Positions 7,762 to 18,575 are shown, counted from the stretch's first letter. The stretch: DNA of 64,000 nt from Pseudomonas sp. FP453 (GCF_030687495.1 NZ_CP117435.1:5274501-5338500), one strand, 5' to 3'. A program made the numbers and translations. The notes: generated from the sequence alone by a model not told the origin.

Positions 7762-8470
7762 TCGAACAGCACCTCAAGACGCCGATCCACGCGCACTTCC
7801 TCGGGCGTGACTCGCACGCCGTACGCCAACACCTCTACGCCAGCGGCCTTGGCTTCACGCAATGCCGCGGCGTAAGCGGGATCGATCTCCACAGCCGGGC
7901 GCACCGCCTCGATCCCCGACAGGTTGACGCAATACAACTGCACCGCCCGCACACCGTCGCGTGCCAGGTGCGCCAACTCGCGCAAATGCTTGGCGCCGCG
8001 CTGCGTCACCGCATCGGGGAAAGCCGCAACTGCGCTGCCATCGAAGCCCAGGGTGACACTTTTGACTTCGACGTACGCCGCACCGTCGGCATAGTCCAGG
8101 CGAAAGTCGATGCGACTGTTCTCCTGGCCGTAAGGCAATTCACGCTTCAAGTCGGTAAAGCCATTGAGCTCGCTGATCACCCCCGGCGCGCAACGCCTCC
8201 TCGATCAGCGGATTGGCGCGCGCGGTGTTCACGCAGGCTAGGCGCCCCTGGGGTGTCTCGGCGATTTCCCAGGTGCCCGGCAGCTTGCGCTTGGGGTCAT
8301 TGGAGCGACTGAACCACACCTGCCCACCTTCCACCATGCAATTGAGCATCGAGCCGGTGTTGGGACAGTGAATGGTGAGCAACTCGCCGCTAACGGTTTC
8401 GATATCGGTGAGAAAACGCTTGTAACGGCGAATCAGACGACCCTTCTTCGAGGGGAGGATTAAAGCGCAT
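7758..8470 (-). pseudogene. sfsA: SfsA, sugar fermentation stimulation protein homologue, with two frameshifts
   Basis: Three segments in different frames together give a complete SfsA of about 237 residues. [10 protein letters not shown] from ATG 8468-8470 needs removal of one base near 8440-8443 to continue as [20 protein letters not shown]. That frame runs through [13 protein letters not shown] to [11 protein letters not shown]. Removal of one base from the five-C run at 8180-8184 then continues into [14 protein letters not shown] and the conserved C-terminal region (SRIDFRL...[25 protein letters not shown]). SfsA is a nuclease-fold DNA-binding protein affecting sugar metabolism in E. coli. 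Its start overlaps the aminotransferase stop (TGATG). Both lesions are one-base insertions, one in a homopolymer, so sequencing error is a serious alternative. Confidence 0.88.
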
Positions 8471-9642
8471 CAGCCTTGCCAGCTCCGCAAGCCACGGGCG
8501 ATGCGGTCCACCGCTTCCTGTAGGCGATCAAGGTTTTGCGTGTAGGCAAAGCGCACATGGTGGCCGGCTTGATAGCGGCCGAAATCCAGCCCGGGCGTGA
8601 ACGCTACATGTTCGGTTTCGAGGAAGTGCCGGCAGAACGCGAAGGCATCGCCGCCGAACGCGCGGATGTCGGCATACAAATAGAACGCCCCCTCCGGCTC
8701 GACGGCAATGCCGAACCCCAGCTCACGCAAGGCTGGCAGCAGGAAGTCGCGACGGCGGCGGAATTCGGCGCGGCGCTCTTCCAGGATGCTCAGGGTCTGC
8801 TCGGTGAAACAGGCGAGCGCGGCGTGCTGGGCCATGCTCGGTGCGCTGATGTAGAGGTTCTGCGCCAACTTCTCCAATTCACCGACCGCTTCTGGCGGTG
8901 CCACCAGCCAACCCAGGCGCCAGCCGGTCATGCCGAAATACTTCGAAAAACTATTCAGGACGAAGGCGTCGTCGTCCACTTCCAACACGCTGGCGGCATC
9001 GGTGCCGTAGGTGAGGCCGTGGTAGATCTCGTCCACCACCAAGTGGCCGTTACGGGCCTTGATCGCGCTCGACAAACCAGCCAGTTCATCACGCGTGAGG
9101 ATGGTGCCGGTCGGGTTGGCCGGGGAAGCGACCAGCGCGCCCACGCTGTCTTGATCCCAATGCTTCGCCACCAGATCGGCCGTCAATTGATAGCGCACTT
9201 CCGGCCCCACCGGTACCAGTTGCGCCGCGCCTTCCACCAGGCGCAGGAAGTGCCGGTTGCACGGGTAACCGGGGTCCGCCAGCAGCCAGTGCTTGCCTGG
9301 GTCCACCAACAAGCTGCTGGCCAACAGCAACGCGCCGGAACCGCCGGGAGTAATCAGGATACGTTCCGGGTCCACGTTCAAGCCGTAGCGTTGCTGGTAG
9401 AAACCGCTGATGGCTTCGCGCAGCTCCGGCAGCCCACGGGCGGCGGTATAGCGGGTCTTGCCGTTGGCCAGTGCGGCCTGGCCGGCCTGGATAATCGGTT
9501 CGGCGGTGGTGAAATCCGGCTCGCCGATTTCCAGGTGGATCACATCGTGCCCGGCGGCCTGAAGCTCATTGGCCCGCGCCAGCAACGCCATGACATGAAA
9601 AGGTTCGATGGCGCGACTGCGCGCACTGTAGGGCTGAGCCAT
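8470..9642 (-). CDS. Class I/II PLP-dependent aminotransferase
   Basis: A 390-residue fold-type I aminotransferase. Visible motifs are HLEIGEPDF near the N-terminus, ASPANPTGT in the middle, VVDEIYHGLTYG, the PLP-binding lysine in NSFSKYFGMTGWRLGW (about residue 234), and the C-terminal substrate-carboxylate arginine region VRFAYTQN. The overall pattern resembles aspartate/tyrosine/kynurenine-type aminotransferases, but the amino-acid substrate cannot be determined from sequence alone. It is directly upstream of and overlapping sfsA, so the two are probably cotranscribed. dksA lies downstream on the other strand. Confidence 0.9.
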   Translation of the reverse strand: MAQPYSARSRAIEPFHVMALLARANELQAAGHDVIHLEIGEPDFTTAEPIIQAGQAALANGKTRYTAARGLPELREAISGFYQQRYGLNVDPERILITPGGSGALLLASSLLVDPGKHWLLADPGYPCNRHFLRLVEGAAQLVPVGPEVRYQLTADLVAKHWDQDSVGALVASPANPTGTILTRDELAGLSSAIKARNGHLVVDEIYHGLTYGTDAASVLEVDDDAFVLNSFSKYFGMTGWRLGWLVAPPEAVGELEKLAQNLYISAPSMAQHAALACFTEQTLSILEERRAEFRRRRDFLLPALRELGFGIAVEPEGAFYLYADIRAFGGDAFAFCRHFLETEHVAFTPGLDFGRYQAGHHVRFAYTQNLDRLQEAVDRIARGLRSWQG

Positions 9643-9955
9643 TAGCCTTCCTTAACGGGTAAGTACAAAGCGTCGATTCTACCCAACCCCACGCGTAACG
9701 CCCGTTCTATTGCCATACGCCGCGCGCCGAGCGGTTCGGGCAAGCGCCGCCAGAACGACTAAAATCAACATTCGAGGCTGCTGCCTCCCCTCTTGCAGCC
9801 GTTCGCAACCCGTACAGGGCGGGGCCTCGACAACCGGGAGTGGCGCACCCCGAATCTATCTGGTAAGTTCGCCCGCTTGCAGCCGCAGGGCCGGCAGGTG
9901 TCGGTGATGTTGCAATCCTGCGCAATGGATTAGAAGAGTGAGAGGCGGTCCATTC
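9643..9955. other. Divergent intergenic region between the aminotransferase and dksA
   Basis: This 313-base spacer must hold the promoters of both neighbours. I see no convincing -35/-10 pair, hairpin or conserved small gene in it. Short open frames inside it have arginine/serine-rich, non-protein-like composition. Confidence 0.4.
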
Positions 9956-10390
9956 ATGCCCACCCAAGCAAAGCAACAGAACATCAGCGGTTTCCAGCCC
10001 TACGTAGAATCGAAGGGTGAGGAATACATGGGCAAGCCCATGCGCGAACACTTCTCCAAAATCCTGAAGCAGTGGAAGCAGGACTTGATGCAGGAAGTCG
10101 ACCGTACGGTTGACCACATGAAGGACGAAGCCGCCAACTTCCCGGACCCGGCAGACCGTGCCAGCCAGGAAGAGGAATTCGCCCTTGAACTGCGTGCCCG
10201 TGATCGCGAGCGCAAGCTGATCAAGAAAATCGACAAGACCCTGCAACTGATCGAAGACGAAGAATACGGCTGGTGCGAATCCTGCGGCGTCGAAATCGGT
10301 ATCCGTCGCCTGGAAGCCCGCCCAACCGCGGACCTCTGCGTAGACTGCAAGACCTTGGCTGAAATCAAGGAAAAACAGGTCGGCAAGTAA
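9956..10390 (+). CDS. dksA: RNA polymerase-binding transcription factor DksA
   Basis: A 144-residue protein that enters the secondary channel of RNA polymerase and, with ppGpp, controls rRNA and amino-acid promoters. The start is ATG 9956 (MPTQAKQQNISGFQPYV, the usual Pseudomonas N-terminus), with a GAGGCGG site upstream; a GTG at 9938 is also in frame. The coiled-coil hairpin carries the functional acidic tip (FPDPADRASQEEE), followed by the C4 zinc finger (CESCG ... CVDCK). The full length and all four cysteines are present. A terminator follows directly, so it is a single-gene unit. The sfsA-dksA-gluQ neighbourhood matches that in E. coli. Confidence 0.97.
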   Translation: MPTQAKQQNISGFQPYVESKGEEYMGKPMREHFSKILKQWKQDLMQEVDRTVDHMKDEAANFPDPADRASQEEEFALELRARDRERKLIKKIDKTLQLIEDEEYGWCESCGVEIGIRRLEARPTADLCVDCKTLAEIKEKQVGK

Positions 10391-10408
10391 TCCTTCCGAA
10401 CTGAACGA

Positions 10409-10435
10409 ATGGGGCGTGCAAACGCCCCATTTTTG
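10409..10435 (+). terminator. Rho-independent terminator of dksA
   Basis: A 7-bp perfect stem, GGGGCGT (10411-10417) with ACGCCCC (10422-10428), loop GCAA, followed by ATTTTTG, 18 bases after the stop codon. Confidence 0.9.
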
Positions 10436-10473
10436 TTTCTGGCGTTTAGCGAATTTCCAGTAGTATCCGGCCC

Positions 10474-11361
10474 ATGACAGCCTCTACCTATATCGGGCGC
10501 TTCGCCCCCACGCCCAGCGGCCATTTGCACTTTGGCTCCCTGGTCGCCGCCCTCGCCTCCTACCTCGATGCCCGCGCCAACAACGGCCGCTGGCTGATGC
10601 GCATGGAAGACCTCGACCCACCCCGTGAAGAACCCGGCGCCCAGGCGGCGATTCTGCACGCCTTGGAAAGCTACGGCTTTGAGTGGGACGGTGAACTGGT
10701 CCGACAAAGCGAGCGGCACGATGCCTACGCCAAAGTGCTGAACGACATGTTCAACCACGGCCTGGCCTACGCCTGCACCTGTTCGCGCAAGCAGTTGGAA
10801 CCCTACAATGGCATCTACCCGGGCCTGTGCCGCAACGCCGGCCACGAGCAGCAGGATGCGGCTATCCGTTTGCGGGTTCCCGAGCTGGAATACCACTTTA
10901 CCGACCGCGTGCAAGGCGAATTCCGACAGCACCTGGGCCGCGATGTCGGCGACTTCATCATCCGGCGCCGCGATGGCCTCTACGCCTATCAACTGGCCGT
11001 GGTCCTCGACGATGCCTGGCAAGGTGTCACCGATATCGTGCGCGGTGCCGACCTGCTGGACTCCACACCGCGCCAGCTGTACCTGCAGGAACTGCTGGGC
11101 CTGCGCCAGCCGCGCTACCTGCACGTCCCGCTGATCATCCAGCCGGACGGCAACAAGCTCGGCAAGTCCTACCGCTCGCCGCCGTTGACGCCCGACCAGG
11201 CCACGCCGTTGCTGCTAAGGGCCTTGCGCGCCCTCGGCCAGCAACCCGGCGCCGAGTTGCTGCACGCCAGCCCACGGGAGCTGCTGGATTGGGGCATCCA
11301 GCACTGGGATGCCACACTCATCCCGCGCACACTCACGCTGGCCGAAGCGCAATTGAACTGA
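10474..11361 (+). CDS. gluQRS: Glutamyl-Q tRNA(Asp) synthetase
   Basis: A 295-residue paralogue of the glutamyl-tRNA synthetase catalytic domain that attaches glutamate to queuosine in tRNA-Asp. The HIGH-like motif appears as RFAPTPSGHLHFGSL at the N-terminus, zinc-binding cysteines as CTCSRK and a later cysteine, and the KMSKS equivalent as KLGKS. The anticodon-binding domain of GltX is absent, which separates GluQRS from true GltX. It sits after dksA, a conserved linkage. An upstream terminator and 83 bases of spacer suggest its own promoter. Confidence 0.95.
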   Translation: MTASTYIGRFAPTPSGHLHFGSLVAALASYLDARANNGRWLMRMEDLDPPREEPGAQAAILHALESYGFEWDGELVRQSERHDAYAKVLNDMFNHGLAYACTCSRKQLEPYNGIYPGLCRNAGHEQQDAAIRLRVPELEYHFTDRVQGEFRQHLGRDVGDFIIRRRDGLYAYQLAVVLDDAWQGVTDIVRGADLLDSTPRQLYLQELLGLRQPRYLHVPLIIQPDGNKLGKSYRSPPLTPDQATPLLLRALRALGQQPGAELLHASPRELLDWGIQHWDATLIPRTLTLAEAQLN

Positions 11362-11423
11362 AGGCGCTTGCAGCTTGCCAAGCATCCGTTACCATCGCCC
11401 CACGTTTTTACACAGAGGCCAAC

Positions 11424-11600
11424 ATGTACATCTATCGATTGGTCCTGCTGCTGGTCGTCGGGATCTACCTGTTTTCCCCCGCCATCATGGATTGGTGGAT
11501 CGACGCCACGGGCGCCTGGTATCGCCCGTATCTGCTGTGGCTGATCCTGATCGTCGTGACTTTCATCCTGCAGAGCCAAAAAGATGCCGATGAGCTTTAG
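11424..11600 (+). CDS. cbrX: CbrX, small membrane protein translationally coupled to cbrA
   Basis: A 58-residue protein with two hydrophobic stretches (about residues 5-24, LVLLLVVGIYLFSPAIMDWW, and 34-50), typical of the small open frame preceding cbrA in Pseudomonas. Its last codons overlap the start of cbrA: the cbrA ATGs at 11584 and 11590 lie before the cbrX stop TAG at 11598-11600. In P. putida, the equivalent overlap makes cbrA translation depend on cbrX translation. The same mechanism is inferred here because no good ribosome-binding site precedes cbrA. Any function of the peptide itself is unknown. Confidence 0.85.
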   Translation: MYIYRLVLLLVVGIYLFSPAIMDWWIDATGAWYRPYLLWLILIVVTFILQSQKDADEL

Positions 11601-14538
11601 CCTCACCCAGATGCTGCTGGTCAGCGCCGCCTACCTGGCCGCGCTGTTCGGGGTGGCCTGGATCAGTGAGCGCGGAATGATTCCGCGGGCGATCATTCGC
11701 CATCCGCTGACCTACACCTTGTCCCTCGGCGTCTACGCCAGTGCCTGGGCGTTTTACGGCACCGTAGGCCTGGCCTATCAGTACGGCTATGGCTTTTTGT
11801 CCAGCTACCTCGGCGTGTCCGGCGCGTTCCTGCTGGCGCCGGTGTTGCTGTACCCGATCCTGAAAATCACCCGCACCTATCAGCTATCGTCCCTGGCCGA
11901 CCTGTTTGCCTTCCGCTTTCGCAGCACCTGGGCTGGCGCGCTGACCACCATTTTCATGTTGATCGGCGTGTTGCCGCTGCTGGCCCTGCAAATCCAGGCC
12001 GTGGCCGACTCCATCAGCATCCTCACCCGTGAGCCGGTGCAACACCGCGTCGCCCTGGCCTTTTGCGCGCTGATCACCCTGTTCACGATCTTCTTCGGCT
12101 CGCGCCATATCGCCACCCGCGAGAAGCACGAAGGCCTGGTGTTTGCGATTGCCTTCGAGTCGGTGATCAAGCTGATCGCCATCGGCGGTGTCGGCCTCTA
12201 CGCGCTCTACGGCGTGTTCGACGGCCCGCAACAGCTTGAGCTGTGGCTGCTGCAAAACCAGACTGCCCTCGCCGCCTTGCACACGCCGTTGCAGGAAGGC
12301 CCGTGGCGCACATTGCTGCTGGTGTTCTTCGCCTCGGCAATCGTGATGCCGCACATGTACCACATGACCTTCACCGAGAACCTCAACCCGCGCTCACTGG
12401 TCAGCGCCAGTTGGGGCTTGCCGCTGTTCCTGTTGCTGATGAGCCTGGCGGTGCCGCTGATCCTGTGGGCGGGCCTGAAACTGGGCGCCACCACCAACCC
12501 TGAATACTTCACCCTCGGCATCGGCATTGCGGCCAACAGCCCGGCCTTGGCGATGCTGGCCTATGTCGGCGGTTTGTCGGCGGCCAGCGGGCTGATCATC
12601 GTCACCACGCTGGCGCTGTCGGGCATGGCCCTCAATCACCTTGTACTGCCGCTGTATCAGCCGCCGGCTGAAGGCAATATCTACCGCTGGCTGAAGTGGA
12701 CACGCCGCGCGCTGATCGTCGCGATCATCATGGCGGGCTATGGTTTCTACCTGCTGCTGGGCGCCGGGCAGGACCTGGCCAACCTGGGCATCGTCGCGTT
12801 TGTTGCCACCTTGCAGTTCCTCCCTGGGGTGTTGTCGGTGCTGTACTGGCCGACCGCCAATCGCCGTGGGTTTATCGCCGGGTTGCTGGCGGGCATTCTC
12901 GTGTGGGTTGTGACCATGCTGCTGCCGCTGGTCGGCAACTTGCAGGGCTTCTACATCCCGTTGCTGAACATGATCTACGTGCTCGACGACACCAGCTGGC
13001 ACATGGCTGCGATTGCCTCCCTGGCCGCCAACGTCCTGATGTTCACCCTGATCTCGCTGTTCACCAACGCCAGCCCGGAAGAAACCAGCGCCGCCGAAGC
13101 CTGCGCCGTGGACAACGTACGCCGCCCGCAACGCCGTGAGCTGCATGCGGCGTCACCCCAGGAGTTCGCCACGCAGCTGGCCAAACCCTTGGGCGCCAAG
13201 GCGGCGCAAAAAGAGGTCGAGCAGGCGCTGCGCGATCTCTACCTGCCGTTCGACGAACGCCGCCCGTACGCCCTGCGCCGCCTGCGTGATCGGATCGAGG
13301 CCAACCTCTCCGGTTTGATGGGACCGAGTGTGTCCCAGGACATGGTGGAAACGTTCCTGCCCTACAAGGCCGGCGGCGAAAACTACGTCACCGAAGACAT
13401 CCATTTCATCGAGAGCCGGCTGGAGGATTACCACTCGCGCCTCACCGGCCTTGCCGCCGAACTCGATGCCCTGCGCCGCTATCACCGTCAGACCCTGCAG
13501 GAACTGCCGATGGGCGTCTGCTCCCTGGCCAAGGATCAAGAGATCCTGATGTGGAACAAGGCCATGGAAGAACTCACCGGCATCGCCGCGCAGCGCGTGG
13601 TCGGCTCGCGCCTGAACACCCTGGGCGAGCCCTGGAAGGAACTGCTGCAAGGGTTTATCAACCTGCCCGACGAACACTTGCACAAACAGCACCTGGCCCT
13701 CGACGGCCAGACCCGTTGGCTGAACCTGCACAAAGCCGCCATCGACGAGCCCTTGGCACCAGGTAACAGCGGCCTTGTGCTGCTGGTGGAAGACCTGACT
13801 GAAACCCAGATGCTCGAAGACAAACTGGTGCACTCCGAGCGCCTGGCCAGCATTGGTCGCCTGGCCGCCGGTGTGGCCCATGAGATTGGCAATCCGATCA
13901 CCGGTATCGCCTGCCTGGCGCAAAACCTGCGGGAAGAGCGCGAAGAAGACGGCGAGATCACCGAAATCAGCGGGCAGATCCTTGAGCAGACCAAACGGGT
14001 TTCGCGCATCGTGCAGTCGCTGATGAGCTTTGCCCACGCAGGCGCCCATCAGAACCAGGACGAAGCCGTGTGCCTGGCCGAAGTGGCGCAGGATGCGATT
14101 GGGCTGCTGGCCCTGAACCGGCGCAATTTCGAAGTACAGTTTTTCAATTTGTGCGATCCCGACCACTGGGTCGACGGCGACTCACAACGCCTGGCCCAGG
14201 TGCTGATCAACCTGCTGTCCAACTCGCGCGACGCAACCCCGCCGGGCGGTGCGGTACGCGTCAAGACCGAGGCTTTCGAGCATACGGTGGACCTGATCGT
14301 CGAGGACGAAGGCAGCGGCATTCCACAGAACATCATGGACCGATTGTTCGAACCCTTCTTCACCACCAAGGACCCCGGTGAAGGTACCGGTCTGGGCCTT
14401 GCACTGGTCTATTCCATCGTTGAAGAGCATTATGGACAAATCACCATCGACAGCCCGGCTGACACCGAAAGCCAACGCGGCACCCGTATCCGGGTGACCT
14501 TGCCGCGTCATGTCGAAGCGACGTCCGCTGTGAACTGA
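11584..14538 (+). CDS. cbrA: Sensor histidine kinase CbrA with SLC5-type transporter domain
   Basis: A 984-residue hybrid sensor. Residues 1 to about 500 form a sodium/solute-symporter-like domain of about 13 membrane helices. A linker and PAS-like region (about 620-740) follow. The dimerisation/H-box [11 protein letters not shown] (His about residue 766) and the ATPase N- and G-boxes ([31 protein letters not shown]) come last. With CbrB it controls carbon/nitrogen balance and use of amino acids as carbon sources, acting mainly through CrcZ. The symporter domain links histidine uptake to sensing in some species. A second in-frame ATG at 11590 is an equally possible start, and both overlap cbrX. 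Confidence 0.96.
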   Translation: MPMSFSLTQMLLVSAAYLAALFGVAWISERGMIPRAIIRHPLTYTLSLGVYASAWAFYGTVGLAYQYGYGFLSSYLGVSGAFLLAPVLLYPILKITRTYQLSSLADLFAFRFRSTWAGALTTIFMLIGVLPLLALQIQAVADSISILTREPVQHRVALAFCALITLFTIFFGSRHIATREKHEGLVFAIAFESVIKLIAIGGVGLYALYGVFDGPQQLELWLLQNQTALAALHTPLQEGPWRTLLLVFFASAIVMPHMYHMTFTENLNPRSLVSASWGLPLFLLLMSLAVPLILWAGLKLGATTNPEYFTLGIGIAANSPALAMLAYVGGLSAASGLIIVTTLALSGMALNHLVLPLYQPPAEGNIYRWLKWTRRALIVAIIMAGYGFYLLLGAGQDLANLGIVAFVATLQFLPGVLSVLYWPTANRRGFIAGLLAGILVWVVTMLLPLVGNLQGFYIPLLNMIYVLDDTSWHMAAIASLAANVLMFTLISLFTNASPEETSAAEACAVDNVRRPQRRELHAASPQEFATQLAKPLGAKAAQKEVEQALRDLYLPFDERRPYALRRLRDRIEANLSGLMGPSVSQDMVETFLPYKAGGENYVTEDIHFIESRLEDYHSRLTGLAAELDALRRYHRQTLQELPMGVCSLAKDQEILMWNKAMEELTGIAAQRVVGSRLNTLGEPWKELLQGFINLPDEHLHKQHLALDGQTRWLNLHKAAIDEPLAPGNSGLVLLVEDLTETQMLEDKLVHSERLASIGRLAAGVAHEIGNPITGIACLAQNLREEREEDGEITEISGQILEQTKRVSRIVQSLMSFAHAGAHQNQDEAVCLAEVAQDAIGLLALNRRNFEVQFFNLCDPDHWVDGDSQRLAQVLINLLSNSRDATPPGGAVRVKTEAFEHTVDLIVEDEGSGIPQNIMDRLFEPFFTTKDPGEGTGLGLALVYSIVEEHYGQITIDSPADTESQRGTRIRVTLPRHVEATSAVN

Positions 14539-14560
14539 GACCGTCGAGAGAATTGAATCA

Positions 14561-15991
<1,431 letters not shown>

Positions 15992-16057
15992 GGGCGTGCC
16001 CCCACAGGTAACACCCTCAGATGTGAAAAAACTGTTACCGCTGATTTTTCACGTAAC

Positions 16058-16097
16058 AAAAGCCGGGGCTTACGGTAACGAAGCCCCGGCTTTTTTT
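16058..16097 (+). terminator. Rho-independent terminator of cbrAB
   Basis: A perfect 14-base stem, AAAAGCCGGGGCTT with AAGCCCCGGCTTTT, and a 9-base loop, followed by further T residues, about 67 bases after the cbrB stop. It separates cbrB from the crcZ promoter. Confidence 0.95.
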
Positions 16098-16156
16098 CGC
16101 CCTCAGAAACCTCAAAACCAGCTCAACCCCCTGATTTTGCTGGTCGGCGCAAAAGT

Positions 16157-16171
16157 TGGCACGCACCCTGC
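16157..16171 (+). promoter_or_regulatory. Sigma-54 promoter of crcZ
   Basis: TGGCACGCACCCTGC has the -24 GG (16158-16159) and -12 GC (16170-16171) at the required spacing. Transcription should start near 16182. The position between cbrB and an A-rich noncoding region is that of the CbrB-activated crcZ promoter in other pseudomonads. Confidence 0.88.
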
Positions 16172-16181
16172 TATATGCTTA

Positions 16182-16547
16182 GTACAAAAACAATAACAAG
16201 CTTTGTACAAGACAATAAAAATAAGACGAATCGACTCACGCATAACAAAAACAACACGGCGGAGGCGCAGCTAACTGATTCTTTTGGAGAGGCGTTGCAT
16301 TTGGGGCTTGCCCCGCAACCAGGCCGAGAACAACAAAAACTGCCCTAAGGCAGAGCCTGAACTGGTTGGATCCTAGATCAGCAACACAGCGACCAAAGCA
16401 ATCCGTTTGCTCTTGACTCCCGATTGGGAGTGTCATGAAGGTGAAGCTTCATGGCGAGGGCGATCAACAAAAACAAAAAGCCCGAAATCCATAATAAAAA
16501 TAGAGCACGCAACTACTTCTGGGGGAGCTTCGGCTCCCCTTGTAGTT
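16182..16547 (+). ncRNA. crcZ: CrcZ small RNA, Hfq/Crc-sequestering
   Basis: A roughly 365-nt noncoding gene between cbrB and pcnB, the conserved crcZ locus. It contains at least six A-rich CA motifs of the AANAANAA type: about 16184-16200, 16206-16224, 16242-16257, 16328-16342, 16463-16481 and 16485-16502. These bind Hfq together with Crc. When poor carbon sources activate CbrAB, CrcZ accumulates, titrates Hfq/Crc and lifts catabolite repression. It ends with a long hairpin at 16511-16547. Short open frames inside it are not protein-like. The primary sequence outside the CA motifs was not compared base by base. Confidence 0.88.
16511..16547 (+). terminator. Terminal hairpin of CrcZ
   Basis: AACTAC pairs with GTAGTT at the base, and GGGGAGC pairs with GCTCCCC around a stable TTCG tetraloop. 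Few T residues follow, so processing or a weak terminator may define the 3' end. Confidence 0.75.
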
Positions 16548-16688
16548 TCCGGCATTCGACGTTTAAAGGCTTATGGCGCAATGCCTGTAGCTTGTTCCTA
16601 CACCATCCCCTGACTAAATGCTAGAATCCTCGCCCATCATGCGGTCATTCTTCGTTATGGCCGAACATTCCTTCAAACAGTGCATCCC

Positions 16689-18077
16689 ATGCTGAAGAAG
16701 TTGTTCCAGTCATTCCGTTCTCCCTTGCGTCGTACGCAACACATTCGCAGCACGCCTGAGGTGCTTAACAGCAACCAGCATTCGTTGCAGCGCGCCCAGT
16801 TCAGCCGTTATGCGGTGAACATCGTCGAGCGTTTGCAGAACGCCGGCTACCAGGCTTACCTGGTGGGTGGTTGCGTGCGCGACATGCTGCTCAACATCAC
16901 GCCCAAGGATTTCGACGTCGCCACCAGCGCCACGCCTGAACAAGTGCGCGCCGAGTTCCGCAATGCGCGCATCATCGGTCGTCGCTTCAAGCTCGTGCAT
17001 ATCCACTTCGGTCGCGAGATCATCGAAGTCGCGACCTTCCGCGCCAATCACCCGCAGAACGATGAAGAGGAAGACACCAACCAGTCCTCCCGCAACGAGA
17101 GCGGGCGCATCTTGCGCGACAACGTCTACGGCAGCCTGGAAGAAGACGCGCAACGCCGCGACTTCACCATCAACGCCCTTTATTACGACCCGGTCAGCGA
17201 GCGCATCCTCGATTACGCCAACGGCGTACACGACATTCGCAACAACCTGATCCGCCTGATCGGCGACCCGACGCAGCGCTACCAGGAAGACCCGGTACGC
17301 ATGCTGCGTGCGGTGCGGTTCGCCGCCAAGCTGAACTTTGGCATCGAGAAGCACACCGCTGCGCCGATCCGCGAACTGGCCCCCATGCTGCGGGAAATCC
17401 CCTCGGCGCGCCTGTTCGAAGAAGTGCTCAAGCTGTTCCTCTCGGGCTACGCCGCAGACACCTTCGAGATGCTGGTGGACCTGCAACTGTTCGACCCGTT
17501 GTTCCCGGCCAGCGCCGAAGCACTGGAACAGAACCCGACCTATACCCACACCCTGATCAGCGAAGCCCTGATCAACACCGACTTGCGCATCAAGCAGAAC
17601 AAACCGGTGACCCCGGCGTTCCTGTTTGCCGCCCTGTTGTGGCCAGCCCTGCCCAAACGCGTCCTGCGCCTGCAAGAGCGCGGCATGCCGCCCATCCCGG
17701 CGATGCAGGAAGCCGCGCACGAGCTGATCGCCGAACAGTGCCAGCGCATTGCCATTCCGAAACGCTTCACCATGCCGATCCGCGAGATCTGGGACATGCA
17801 GGAGCGCCTGCCACGCCGCAGCGGCAAACGCGCCGACCTGCTGCTGGACAACCCGCGCTTCCGCGCCGGCTACGACTTCCTGCTGCTGCGCGAAAGCGCC
17901 GGCGAGCAGACCGACGGCCTCGGCGAATGGTGGACCGATTACCAGGACGCCAATGACAGCGAACGCCGCGACATGATTCGCGACCTCGGCAGCAAAGGCG
18001 ACGGCGAAGGCCCGAAAAAACGCCGGCGCAGCGGCACCAAGCGTAAACGCAGCGCCGCCGACACCTCAGGCGAGTAA
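16689..18077 (+). CDS. pcnB: Poly(A) polymerase I
   Basis: A 462-residue nucleotidyltransferase that adds 3' poly(A) tails to RNAs and so promotes their decay. The class II nucleotidyltransferase core is visible: YLVGGCVRDMLL, then PKDFDVATSATPEQV with the metal-binding DxD. The RNA-binding region YQEDPVRMLRAVRFAAKL and a very basic tail (KKRRRSGTKRKRS) follow. I place the start at ATG 16689 (MLKKLFQSF, the usual N-terminus); a GTG three codons upstream is also in frame. It is followed after two bases by folK, so the two are cotranscribed. Confidence 0.95.
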   Translation: MLKKLFQSFRSPLRRTQHIRSTPEVLNSNQHSLQRAQFSRYAVNIVERLQNAGYQAYLVGGCVRDMLLNITPKDFDVATSATPEQVRAEFRNARIIGRRFKLVHIHFGREIIEVATFRANHPQNDEEEDTNQSSRNESGRILRDNVYGSLEEDAQRRDFTINALYYDPVSERILDYANGVHDIRNNLIRLIGDPTQRYQEDPVRMLRAVRFAAKLNFGIEKHTAAPIRELAPMLREIPSARLFEEVLKLFLSGYAADTFEMLVDLQLFDPLFPASAEALEQNPTYTHTLISEALINTDLRIKQNKPVTPAFLFAALLWPALPKRVLRLQERGMPPIPAMQEAAHELIAEQCQRIAIPKRFTMPIREIWDMQERLPRRSGKRADLLLDNPRFRAGYDFLLLRESAGEQTDGLGEWWTDYQDANDSERRDMIRDLGSKGDGEGPKKRRRSGTKRKRSAADTSGE

Positions 18078-18079
18078 GC

Positions 18080-18565
18080 GTGGAACGCATCTACATCGGC
18101 ATGGGCAGCAACCTCGCCGCCCCCGATCAACAATTGCGCAGCGCCGTCGAGGCGCTGGCGCTGTTGCCAGGTACCACGGTGGCCGGCGTGTCCGCGTTTT
18201 ATCAGAGTGATTCCCTGCTCCCGGGCCAACCGCGCTACACCAATGCGGTGGCCGCCCTCGACAGCGACCTTGCGCCGCTGCAACTGCTGGACGCGCTGCA
18301 AGCCATCGAGAACGACCAGGGCCGCGAACGCCTTGAGCGTTGGGGCCCGCGTACGCTGGACCTGGATATCCTGCTGTTTGGCGATCGCCTGATCGACGAG
18401 CCACGCCTGAAGGTGCCGCACTACCAGATGCACCTGCGGGCGTTCGTGCTGTATCCGCTGGCCGAGCTGGCAACCGACACGCTGCAATTACCTGACGGCC
18501 AACGCCTCAGCGACTTGCTGGCAGCTTGCCCGTTTGTCGGCCTGGAACGTCTGACTCAAGACTGA
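18080..18565 (+). CDS. folK: 2-amino-4-hydroxy-6-hydroxymethyldihydropteridine pyrophosphokinase
   Basis: A 161-residue enzyme that transfers pyrophosphate from ATP to the pterin alcohol, supplying FolP (also in this window, 42369-43220) in folate synthesis. It has the N-terminal ERIYIGMGSNL and the signature RWGPRTLDLDILLFG with its metal-binding aspartates. The start is GTG at 18080, two bases after the pcnB stop. Length is normal for HPPK. Confidence 0.95.
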   Translation: MERIYIGMGSNLAAPDQQLRSAVEALALLPGTTVAGVSAFYQSDSLLPGQPRYTNAVAALDSDLAPLQLLDALQAIENDQGRERLERWGPRTLDLDILLFGDRLIDEPRLKVPHYQMHLRAFVLYPLAELATDTLQLPDGQRLSDLLAACPFVGLERLTQD

Positions 18566-18575
18566 CTCGGTCACT

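Noticed and set aside
9710..9907. 65-codon frame upstream of dksA
   Set aside because: Arg/Ser/Cys-rich composition with no ribosome-binding site; it looks like random open frame in GC-rich DNA.
16227..16613. Short open frames inside the crcZ region
   Set aside because: They cross CA motifs and the terminal hairpin, have atypical composition, and overlap a well-supported noncoding RNA.
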